From: Streptomyces sp. 840.1
Lineage (GTDB): Bacteria; Actinomycetota; Actinomycetes; Streptomycetales; Streptomycetaceae
DNA length: 64,000 nucleotides
Assembly (NCBI RefSeq): GCF_003751445.1
Contig: NZ_RJUU01000001.1
Coordinates: forward strand, 4,345,001-4,409,000
Reading direction: 5' to 3'
Each line of letters opens with the position of its first letter. Position 1 is the first letter of the stretch. This document shows, in pieces, positions 34,827-42,508 of the stretch. The notes beneath the pieces were generated by a model. It worked only from the letters and a program-made list of their open reading frames with translations, was not told the origin of the DNA and did no database searches. Position numbers and translations under genes: made by a program.

Positions 34827-36379
34827 CGCGGATACAGGATGCGACAACGATCGTCGGCGCGATCGGTACGGCGGCCGCCGAGTACGCCACCCTGCCGGCG
34901 GTCGTCGACGGGGCGGACACCCTCTCCTACGGGGAACTCTGGCGCGACGCGGGCCGGATCGCCCGAGCCCTGCGATCACGCGGTGTGCGGACCGGGGACA
35001 TCGTCGCGCTGGCCGCCGAGCGCTCGCCCGGCCTCCTGGCCGGGCTGCTCGGCATTCTCCGGTCCGGCGCCGTGGTGCTGCCCCTGGACGTCACCTATCC
35101 GGCCGCCAGGCTGCGGATGATGCTGGACGACAGCGGCGCGGCCGTGGTGGTCGGCCAGGAGAACACGCTGGGGCCCTTCACCGCCGACGGGCGGGAAGCC
35201 TTCGTGCTGGGGGAGGTGCTGAGCGGCGAGGAGACGAGATCCGGTGAGGAGCTGGAGGAACCGGATCCGGCTGACGGCTGCTATCTGCTCTACACCTCGG
35301 GGTCCACCGGTGGGCCCAAGGCCGTGATGATGCCGCACGCCGGCCTCGCGAACCTCGTCCGCTGGCAGACGGAGGCCTCGGACTGCGGCCCGGGGAGCCG
35401 GACCCTTCAGTACGGGGCGATCTCGTTCGACGTGGCCCTCCAGGAGATCTTCTCCACCTTCGCCAGTGGCGGGACCCTGGTCTGCATCGACCACGAGACC
35501 CGCCGCAATCCGGTCCGCACCTGGGAGCTGGTCATCGCGGCCCGGGTGGAGCGGATCTTCCTCCCGTACGTCGGACTGCAGTCCCTCGTGATGGTCGCCG
35601 ACGCGGTCGACGTGGAGGCGGCGTCCCTCCGGGAGATCATTCCCGGAGGCGAGCAGCTGCAGTGCACGCGAGCCCTGCGCGAGCTCATGGCGCGGCTGCC
35701 GGGGTGCCGCATGTTCAACCACTACGGCCCCGTCGAGACGCACGCCGTCACCCACCATCCCCTGGAGGCCGATCCGGCCCGGTGGCTCGCCCTCCCCCCG
35801 ATCGGCACGGCCATCCCCGGCAACCGCGTGTACGTTCTCGACGCCGACGGCCATGAGCTGGGCGTGGGCGGGATCGGCGAGCTCCATGTCGCCGGTGCGC
35901 AGGTGGCGTACGGCTACTGGAACCGTCCCGGTCTGACGGCGGAACGCTTCCTGCCGGCGCCCGACGGCCACGGTGAGCGGATGTACCGCACGGGTGACCT
36001 GGTGCGCAAGCGCGCCGACGGCGCGCTCGACTTCCTCGGGCGAGCCGACGACCAGGTGAAGGTCCGGGGCTTCCGCGTCGAGCTCGCGGAGGTCGAGGCG
36101 GCCGTCAGCGACCACCCGGGTGTGAACGCGTGCGGAGCGACAGTGGCGGGTGACGAAGGCATCGACCGGATACTTGTCGCCTTCGTCCTGGTGAAGGAGT
36201 CCCTCGACGCCGACGTCGTACGCGAGGAACTGCGGGAACGGCTGCCCGACCACATGGTTCCCGCGACGCTGACCGCGGTCGAGTCACTGCCCCAGCTGCC
36301 CAGCGGGAAGCTGGACCGCCGCGCCCTCCGGCTGATGGCGGAGACCGTCACGGCAGCAGGGCAGAACGCGGCGTACTGA
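34823..36379 (+). CDS. Free-standing NRPS adenylation enzyme
   Basis: A 518-residue adenylation protein without a carrier domain. All core motifs are present: LLYTSGSTGGPKAVMMPH (A3), FDVALQEIF (A4), FNHYGPVETH (A5), YRTGDLVRKRADGALDFLGR (A7), VKVRGFRVELAEVE (A8) and LPSGKLDRRAL (A10, Lys496). Reading the ten specificity positions by eye against GrsA gives DVQFIGHAVK, which resembles proline-type codes such as DVQLIAHVVK. A proline-like cyclic amino acid, possibly the cluster's own bicyclic unit, is therefore the best guess. Its start overlaps the C-A*-PCP-TE gene, whose dead A domain it should replace. Confidence 0.93.
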   Translation: MTRIQDATTIVGAIGTAAAEYATLPAVVDGADTLSYGELWRDAGRIARALRSRGVRTGDIVALAAERSPGLLAGLLGILRSGAVVLPLDVTYPAARLRMMLDDSGAAVVVGQENTLGPFTADGREAFVLGEVLSGEETRSGEELEEPDPADGCYLLYTSGSTGGPKAVMMPHAGLANLVRWQTEASDCGPGSRTLQYGAISFDVALQEIFSTFASGGTLVCIDHETRRNPVRTWELVIAARVERIFLPYVGLQSLVMVADAVDVEAASLREIIPGGEQLQCTRALRELMARLPGCRMFNHYGPVETHAVTHHPLEADPARWLALPPIGTAIPGNRVYVLDADGHELGVGGIGELHVAGAQVAYGYWNRPGLTAERFLPAPDGHGERMYRTGDLVRKRADGALDFLGRADDQVKVRGFRVELAEVEAAVSDHPGVNACGATVAGDEGIDRILVAFVLVKESLDADVVREELRERLPDHMVPATLTAVESLPQLPSGKLDRRALRLMAETVTAAGQNAAY

Positions 36380-36395
36380 CTCCCTCGCGGAAGCC

Positions 36396-36430
36396 GCTGT
36401 CACGGATGGAGCGTCATCCGCCGTGACAGC
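36396..36430. terminator. Hairpin spanning the ends of two convergent genes
   Basis: GCTGTCACGG (36396-36405) pairs with CCGTGACAGC (36421-36430), and GGATG/CATCC can pair inside. It covers the stop codon of the leftward sulfotransferase and lies 16 bp past the adenylation gene. Confidence 0.65.
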
Positions 36431-37137
36431 AGCTTCTCGTAGAACGGCAGGTGGAACCGCAGGTACTCCGCGAGTGTCTCGTCGTTGTCCGGGGTGGTCC
36501 CGTACGGGGAGGCCTCCTTGTGGAAGCCGTCCGTCCGGCTGGTCGACTCGTGCCACCGCTGGGTCCTGCGCCACTCCTCGCGCATCCCGGGCTGCCAGGA
36601 CAGGGCCTCTTCCCGGTAGGCGATGCCCACCCCGGCGCAGTACGCGGCGACGGTGTCGGCCGGCCGCTCCATCAGGAGGCCGGAGTCGACGACCACCGGT
36701 TCGCGGCCCGTCGCCTCGACCGCGTCGTAGATCTCGGCCAGCCGGGCGAACCCGATCTCATCGCGTCCCAGCGAGGGATTCAGCGCGAAATGCGAGGCGA
36801 TCGCCTCCCGGGGATGGCGGATGATGAAGGTGTGGGTCGCCTCGGCGAGGAACGCGGAGTCGGCGAGCAGACCGGGGTAGTGGAAGTCCGTGGTGTCCTT
36901 GAAGAAGACCGGGCGCTGCTCGGAGAGCTCCCGCAGCGCCGCGATCAGCTCCGCCTCGCTGTGGGCCCGCAGCGGACCGGCCTCGGCCACCCCGAAGTCG
37001 GCGAGGTGCGAGAAGGGTTCGTGAACCACGAGGAAGTCGCCCCGCTCGGCCATCATGCGCATGAAGGCCGTCGACCGGCAGCGCGGTGCGCTCCACAGGG
37101 CGAGGATCCGGGGGCCGTTCTGCTCCGGCAGATGCAC
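36400..37137 (-). CDS. PAPS-dependent sulfotransferase
   Basis: A 245-residue sulfotransferase. The N-terminal SAPRCRSTAFMRMM loop binds the 5'-phosphosulfate of PAPS, and IIRHPREAIASHFALNPS carries the Arg and Ser that bind the 3'-phosphate. It should sulfate a hydroxyl group. In vazabitide and azinomycin biosynthesis a sulfate ester on the diamino-dihydroxyheptanoate unit is the leaving group for aziridine closure, so this is the probable installer. The GTG start has AGGAG six bases upstream. The gene begins three bases after the NRPS C-PCP-C stop and is in one operon with it. Confidence 0.85.
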   Translation of the reverse strand: MHLPEQNGPRILALWSAPRCRSTAFMRMMAERGDFLVVHEPFSHLADFGVAEAGPLRAHSEAELIAALRELSEQRPVFFKDTTDFHYPGLLADSAFLAEATHTFIIRHPREAIASHFALNPSLGRDEIGFARLAEIYDAVEATGREPVVVDSGLLMERPADTVAAYCAGVGIAYREEALSWQPGMREEWRRTQRWHESTSRTDGFHKEASPYGTTPDNDETLAEYLRFHLPFYEKLLSRRMTLHP

Positions 37138-37140
37138 AGT

Positions 37141-40100
37141 TCACTCCTGTGAGCGAGGTCGGATGTCGAGCCGGGAGACCGGCGTGTGCGGTTCGGCCGT
37201 CACCTCGGTGAGCAGCTCCACCACGTGATCGATGTGCCGCAGACCTGTCTCCCGCTCCCACAGGCCGGTGTTGATCTCCAGCATGACCAGGAAGGCGTCC
37301 TCGCGGATGACTCCGTGGAACGACAGCTCGTACCGGGCGGTGCCGTGGGAGAGGAGCTCGTAGCGGGACGCGCAGCCGTTCAGGTCGAGCGGCATCCAGT
37401 CGGCGAGCTGCAGCTCGCAGGTGACCTGGTAGAGCGGATGACGATCGGCCTGCCGGTCCGGCCGGACCGCGTCGAGGATGTCGGCGAACGGCAGCCGCTG
37501 ATGGTCGTAGGACAGCAGCAGACTCGTGCTCACCCGGTCCAGCAGCTCACCGAATGCGGGGTCGCCCGAGCAGTCCACACGCACCGGGACGACGTTGAGG
37601 AAGCAGCCCATCAGCTGCTCGGATCCCCTCCTGGAGCGGTTCTCCGTGGGCACGCCGACCACGAAATCGCTCTGCCCGCTCAGCCGGTGCAGCAGGACGA
37701 CGACCGTGGTGAGGAAGACGGTATAGGCGGTCACCCGGTGTTCCCGGGCCAGCCTGCTCATGGCCTCCGCCAGTTCCCTGGACACACGTCGTTCCAGGAA
37801 CTCGCCCTCGTGGGTGGGCCGCGGGGGGCGTGGCCGGTCGGTGGGAAGGCAGAGCTCCGGCGCGCCGGCCAGCGTTCCCCTCCAGAACCGGCGCAGCCGG
37901 TCGCCCTCCGGGCTCGCCAGCAACTCCTGCTCACCCGCAGCCAGTTCCGCGAAGTCGAGGGCGAGCTCGTCCAGCCGTACCGCGCCCTGCCCGGTCCGCG
38001 CGTTGTAGAACGCGGAGAGCTCGCGCATGAAGACCGTCATCGAGACCTCGTCGGTGACGAGGTGGTGGAACAGCAGATGCAGTACGTGCTCCTGCTCGCC
38101 CAGGCGTACCAGGCGCGCGCGCAGCAGGGGCTCGCTCGTGATGTCGAAGCCCCCGTACGCGGTCTCCTCCTCCAGGGCGCGGCTCTGCTTGCGGAGGGTC
38201 TGCGGCGGCAGGTGGCTCAGGTCGGTCATGGGGACGTCGAATCCGAGGAACGGCGCGATGCGCTGCATGGGTTCGCCGTCGATCTCCACGAACGTGCCGC
38301 GCAGCCCGGCCTGCCGGGCGACGATGTCACCGACCGCGGCGCGCAGCGCGTCGCTGTCCAAGGGGCCGTCGAGGCGCAGCAGCAGGGGGATGGTGTGGGT
38401 GAGGAGCCCCGGGTTCACCTGCTCGGCCAGCCAGAGCTGCTGCTGCGCGGAGAGCAGCGGAACGAGCCGCTCGCCCGAGTCCTGGCGGGGCGCCGGGGCC
38501 GGTCTCCCGGCGGCCTCGCTCTCCGGAGCCGGGTCCGGGTCCGGCTCCGAGGCGACAAGGCGCAGTACGTCGTCCAGATGCGGATACCGGCGCCGCAGTT
38601 CCGTCGTGAGCATGCCGGGCGTCGGGTTCTCGAACAGGACCCGGATCCCCATCTCCGCGTCGAGGCTCTCGCTCACGTTCGCCACCAGGCGAGCGGCGAG
38701 CATCGAGTGTCCGCCGATGGCGAAGAAGTCGTCATCGGCGGACACCGCCCGCAGCTCCATGGTCTCCGCCCAGAGTTCGCACACCACGGACAGCAGGGCG
38801 TCGTCGCCGGTGCGGACGGGCGCCGGGGCGCCGTGCGTCACGAACTCGGCGCCGGAGACCAGGTGCACGGCGCCGGCCGGGCTCAGACGCGCGGTGAGGC
38901 CCGTCGGGACGATGCGGCCCTCGTGGACGACGGACAGCGGGGCGGGTGTGTAGGCGGACAGCGGATGGGCTCCGTCGCCGAGCACCAGCCGGCCGGGGCC
39001 GGGTGCGAGCACGACCGGCCATTCCCGGGGCAGCGCGGTGAGATCCACGGCCAGCACCGTGTCCGTGCCGGGCAGGGGGAGCATACGGATGACGCGCTGC
39101 CCGGGTCTCTCCCGCAGCCGTGCGAGTTCGGTGTCGGGGATCGCGCTGTCCACGACGGTCAGGGCGCCGGACCCTGGCTTTCCGCCGGTGGCGCTCAGGG
39201 CCGCCCTGAGGGGTGCCCCCGCCTCGTGGGCCGCACGGCGTACGTCGTCGCCGGGGCCGGAGGCGAACGCGAGCCCCGACAGGGGCTCCCGGGGCGCGTC
39301 GAGCAGTGCCCCGAGGAGGAGCTCGTAGTCCCTCATCAGCTCGGCGATGCCCTGCTCGGTGTAGATCGCGGTGTCGTACTCGATCCAGGCCGCGGTCACC
39401 TCCGCGGTGGCCTCGAACTCGACGATGGTGTCGAACCGGCCCCGTCCCCGGTGGACTTCGACCGGTTCGGCGGGAAGTCCGCCGAACGAGGTGGTGCCCA
39501 GTGCGTCGAGCCGGGGGAGGAAGAGGTGCTGGATGAGCGGGGTCCGGCTGGGATCGCGGGCGGGCCTCGCCAGGGCGAGGATGCGGCTCAGCGCCAGCCG
39601 TTCGTGGTCCACGGCGCTCGCCACGGTGTTCCCGCAGCGTTCGGTCAGCACCTCGAAGGAGGGATCGCCGCCCACGTCGAGGCGCAGGGGCAGCGTGTTC
39701 GCGAACTGGCCGACGAGATCTGCCGTTCCCGGGGCGGACCGGTTCGCCGCGAGGACGCCGAGGACGAAGTCGCGGGCCCCGGTGGATTTGTTGACCAGTG
39801 CGGCGAAGCCGGCCAGCGACACGGTGTAGGCCGTGGTGCGGTGTTCGCGGGCGAAGGCCAGCAGCCTGGGGCCGAGGGCCTGGGCGAACCGGAACTCGCT
39901 GCGGCGCCCCTCGGTGCCCTTCAGCGCGGGGCGGGGGCGGTCGGTCCGCAGGTCGAGCGCGCTGGGGACGCCCGCGAGGGTCTCCCGCCAGAACTCCCCG
40001 TCGGTCCGCTCCGCGACCGGGAGCAGCACCTCGCGCTCCCACCGCGCGAAGTCCGTGTACTGCAGGCCGGGTTCCGGCACGGGGGAGGCGACCCCGGCGA

Positions 40101-40584
40101 GTGCCGCCGCGTAGTCCCGGCTCAGCTCGTCCACGATGACACGGACGGCGGTGATGTCGGCGATCACGTGGTGGACGGAGAGGACGAGGACGTGGCTGTC
40201 CTCGGTGAGCTTCACCACCAGGAGACCGAACAGCGGACCCGTCGCCACGTCGACAGGGGCCGCGGCGAACGCACGCGTCGCGGCGTGCATCGCCGGCTCC
40301 CGCCCGCCGGCCGGTTCCGCGCTCAGGTCGAGCCAGGTCAGTGGGGGTGCGGCGGGGACGGGCGGCACACGAAGGACCGGTTCGCCGTCCGAGTCGGCCA
40401 CCGTGCTGCGCAGAATCTCGTGCCGGGCTATCAGCGCGGATACCGCGTGGGTGAGAGCGGACGGAGAGAGCGCGCCCCTGATCCGCATAGCGGTGCATTC
40501 ATTCTGGGCCGCGCCGGAACCACCGGCGTTGAGAAAGTGCTGTTGGATAGGAGCGAGCGGCACACCGGATATCTTCCCCTGCAT
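37141..40584 (-). CDS. NRPS: C, adenylation remnant, PCP, C
   Basis: A 1147-residue protein. The first condensation domain has HHVIADI at 138-144, with Ile in place of the final Gly. About 160 residues follow that have no A1-A6 motif. Late in this stretch ARLSPAGAVHLVSG recalls a worn A7 motif, suggesting an adenylation domain reduced to a stub. The PCP is FFAIGGHSMLAARL (Ser627). A second condensation domain has HHLVTDEVS at 840-848, with Glu in place of Gly. The PCP must therefore be loaded from another protein. I start at ATG 40584, next to LAPIQQHFLN; GTG at 40605, with GGAAGG upstream, is an alternative. It forms an operon with the sulfotransferase. Confidence 0.92.
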   Translation of the reverse strand: MQGKISGVPLAPIQQHFLNAGGSGAAQNECTAMRIRGALSPSALTHAVSALIARHEILRSTVADSDGEPVLRVPPVPAAPPLTWLDLSAEPAGGREPAMHAATRAFAAAPVDVATGPLFGLLVVKLTEDSHVLVLSVHHVIADITAVRVIVDELSRDYAAALAGVASPVPEPGLQYTDFARWEREVLLPVAERTDGEFWRETLAGVPSALDLRTDRPRPALKGTEGRRSEFRFAQALGPRLLAFAREHRTTAYTVSLAGFAALVNKSTGARDFVLGVLAANRSAPGTADLVGQFANTLPLRLDVGGDPSFEVLTERCGNTVASAVDHERLALSRILALARPARDPSRTPLIQHLFLPRLDALGTTSFGGLPAEPVEVHRGRGRFDTIVEFEATAEVTAAWIEYDTAIYTEQGIAELMRDYELLLGALLDAPREPLSGLAFASGPGDDVRRAAHEAGAPLRAALSATGGKPGSGALTVVDSAIPDTELARLRERPGQRVIRMLPLPGTDTVLAVDLTALPREWPVVLAPGPGRLVLGDGAHPLSAYTPAPLSVVHEGRIVPTGLTARLSPAGAVHLVSGAEFVTHGAPAPVRTGDDALLSVVCELWAETMELRAVSADDDFFAIGGHSMLAARLVANVSESLDAEMGIRVLFENPTPGMLTTELRRRYPHLDDVLRLVASEPDPDPAPESEAAGRPAPAPRQDSGERLVPLLSAQQQLWLAEQVNPGLLTHTIPLLLRLDGPLDSDALRAAVGDIVARQAGLRGTFVEIDGEPMQRIAPFLGFDVPMTDLSHLPPQTLRKQSRALEEETAYGGFDITSEPLLRARLVRLGEQEHVLHLLFHHLVTDEVSMTVFMRELSAFYNARTGQGAVRLDELALDFAELAAGEQELLASPEGDRLRRFWRGTLAGAPELCLPTDRPRPPRPTHEGEFLERRVSRELAEAMSRLAREHRVTAYTVFLTTVVVLLHRLSGQSDFVVGVPTENRSRRGSEQLMGCFLNVVPVRVDCSGDPAFGELLDRVSTSLLLSYDHQRLPFADILDAVRPDRQADRHPLYQVTCELQLADWMPLDLNGCASRYELLSHGTARYELSFHGVIREDAFLVMLEINTGLWERETGLRHIDHVVELLTEVTAEPHTPVSRLDIRPRSQE

Positions 40585-40732
40585 ATGTCCCCCATCAAGG
40601 CTCACTACAACGTGCCTTCCCAGTAGGTTAGTTGACGGAACGCGGCAGTGGCAGTGGGTGCCGTACTTCGCTACGATCGCATCGGTCGCGTGCATGCCGC
40701 GGATAGTTGACGGAAATGGGCGGGAAGAGCCG
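40585..40732. promoter_or_regulatory. Divergent promoter region with a repeated 12-mer
   Basis: TAGTTGACGGAA occurs at 40629-40640 and again at 40704-40715, both on the plus strand 75 bp apart. The stretch lies between the leftward C-PCP-C NRPS and the rightward thioesterase genes. Each copy contains a TTGACG -35-like hexamer, but neither has a convincing -10 at 17 bp. The repeat may be a regulator site rather than a core promoter. Confidence 0.45.
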
Positions 40733-41461
40733 GTGACGATGTCGAGATTGTTCCTCAAATTGCCTTCGGAAGAAGCGGAATTCCGTCTGTTCTGCTTCCC
40801 GTACTCGGGTTGTGGCGCTTCGATGTACGTGAAGTGGCCGGACCGGATCGGTCCGGTCGAGGTCGTGCCGCTCCAGCTTCCCGGCCGGGAGAACCGGATG
40901 CGGGAGCCGCACTACGGGACCTACGAAGAGCTCGCAGTCGACGTGGTCGACGGGCTGGCGCAGTATCTGGACCGGCCGTACGGGGTGTTCGGGCACTGCG
41001 GCGGGGCGCTCCCCGCCTTCGAGGCCGTGCTGCGCATACAGGAACTCGGGCTTCGCCCGCCGTCGCGCTGTTTCGTCTCCTCCCAGGTCGCACCGCAGGA
41101 CGGCCCGCACGGCCGGTTCCTCGGCCTGTCCGACGACGGTCTGCGGGCCGAACTGTCCGGCCTGTTCGCCGAGCTCGGATCGGCCGAGCCGCCCGCGGAG
41201 ATGATCGACATGTTCCTCGAGGTGATGACCGCCGACCTGGAGGCGAACAGGCGGTACGTGAAGCCGGCGGCGGGACGCGCTCCCTGCCCGCTCACCGTGG
41301 TGGGCTGGGACCGTGACCAGGAAGTGCCGCACGAGCTGATGGGCGGCTGGGAGCGGTGGGCCGAGGCCGACAAGATCGTCCTCCCCGGCACGCACTACAC
41401 CTTCCTCGGCGCACCGGCGGAGTTGATGGAGCGCCTGCGCTCCGACCTGGTGGGCGGCTGA
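40733..41461 (+). CDS. Type II thioesterase with cysteine nucleophile
   Basis: A 242-residue alpha/beta hydrolase of the NRPS/PKS type II thioesterase family. It opens FCFPYSGCGASMYVKWP and has VPLQLPGRENRM, as these enzymes do. The nucleophile elbow is GHCGG, with Cys89 in the Ser position; the His of PGTHYTFLG completes the triad. Type II thioesterases normally remove stalled acyl groups from carriers. A Cys nucleophile often goes with acyl transfer or difficult ring-forming release, so an editing or transfer role are both possible. GTG at 40733 has GGAAG five bases upstream; ATG at 40739 is the alternative. Confidence 0.85.
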   Translation: MTMSRLFLKLPSEEAEFRLFCFPYSGCGASMYVKWPDRIGPVEVVPLQLPGRENRMREPHYGTYEELAVDVVDGLAQYLDRPYGVFGHCGGALPAFEAVLRIQELGLRPPSRCFVSSQVAPQDGPHGRFLGLSDDGLRAELSGLFAELGSAEPPAEMIDMFLEVMTADLEANRRYVKPAAGRAPCPLTVVGWDRDQEVPHELMGGWERWAEADKIVLPGTHYTFLGAPAELMERLRSDLVGG

Positions 41462-41470
41462 TCCACCGCC

Positions 41471-42505
41471 TCATTCGGCCAGGCCGGGAGCCGGGCTCGA
41501 AGCGGCGAGATGCGCCTCTCCCGCCTCCCTCCAGAGCCGGGGGGCCGTGCCCATCCGGCTTCCCTCCACGGAGGCGATCCGGTAGGCCGTCGCCACGGTC
41601 GAATGCGCCAGCATGCCTCGTACTCCGTGCAGTTGAATCGCCAGCCGGGTGCACCGGAGGACATGCTCGGTCGCCGCCGCGAGCACCTGTGCGGCGTGGG
41701 CCGCGCAGTCCCGGCCGAGGTCGTGCCGCCAGGCCGCCTCGTGCAGCAGAAGCCGCCAGCCGTCCGCCGCCCCGACCAGCTGGGCGAGCCGGTGGGCGAC
41801 CGTCTGGAGCTCCACCAGCGGCCGCCCGAACTGAATACGGCGGTTGACGTGGCCGCGCGCGGTATCGACGGCCCGGTCGGCGACGCCCAGGAGGAGCGCC
41901 GCCTGCCTGATGCGCGCCGCGTCAAGGCTCCGCCGCAGCTGCCCGTCATCCGGGGTGGCCGGCGCCGCGGGGGCGCCGGAGAACTGCAGGCGCCGGCCCG
42001 GCAGGCCGAGCAGTGCGCTCCCGCGCGAGCTGGAGGTGCCGGGGTCCGGGCGCACGACGTACCAGCGGTGGTCCCCGCCCTGGGCCACCGCGCGGACCAC
42101 CGCGAGGCTCACCTCGCAGTCCGGCAGGTACTCGCTCTCGCCCCAGAGCCTGTTCTCGTCGTCGGCGCGCAGGGTCGGCGCGCAGTGCACACCGATCGTG
42201 ACCGCGTGAGCGGTGCCTTTGATGACCTGCTTGACCAGGGAGTCCGGCAGCCGGTCGGCTGCCGCGAGTTCAAGGGCCAGCATGGTCTCCCGGTGGGCGG
42301 CCAGCGGCACGAGGCCGCGCCCGAGCTGCACGTTGACGATGATGTCCGCGCTGAGCCCGAGTCCGAACCCGCCGAGCCGCTCCGGAAGGCTGAGTTCGGG
42401 CACCCCGATCGCCGCGAGCTCGGCCTGGACGTCGCTCGTCCTGCTGAGAGCGGCGTCCACGGCGTCGGCGAGCTGGACCTGAAAGGGGTCCATCTGAAGA
42501 TCCAC
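41471..42505 (-). CDS. Acyl-CoA dehydrogenase-like flavoprotein, short subunit
   Basis: A 344-residue protein of the acyl-CoA dehydrogenase fold, shorter than the usual 380-400. FAD-binding helices are supported by VNRRIQFGRPLVELQTVAHRL and IQLHGVRGMLAHS. The middle beta domain is short and the N-terminal domain is reduced. It starts at GTG 42505, behind AGGGGG, three bases after a second full-length dehydrogenase gene. Such adjacent long/short pairs form heteromeric enzymes in actinobacterial sterol degradation. Here the pair could desaturate a carrier-bound aminoacyl group. Confidence 0.8.
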   Translation of the reverse strand: MDLQMDPFQVQLADAVDAALSRTSDVQAELAAIGVPELSLPERLGGFGLGLSADIIVNVQLGRGLVPLAAHRETMLALELAAADRLPDSLVKQVIKGTAHAVTIGVHCAPTLRADDENRLWGESEYLPDCEVSLAVVRAVAQGGDHRWYVVRPDPGTSSSRGSALLGLPGRRLQFSGAPAAPATPDDGQLRRSLDAARIRQAALLLGVADRAVDTARGHVNRRIQFGRPLVELQTVAHRLAQLVGAADGWRLLLHEAAWRHDLGRDCAAHAAQVLAAATEHVLRCTRLAIQLHGVRGMLAHSTVATAYRIASVEGSRMGTAPRLWREAGEAHLAASSPAPGLAE

Positions 42506-42508
42506 GGT

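Noticed and set aside
37186..40626. An 1146-codon plus-strand frame opposite the C-PCP-C NRPS
   Set aside because: Translation is Arg/Gly/Gln-rich without domain signatures; the minus strand carries clear C and PCP motifs.
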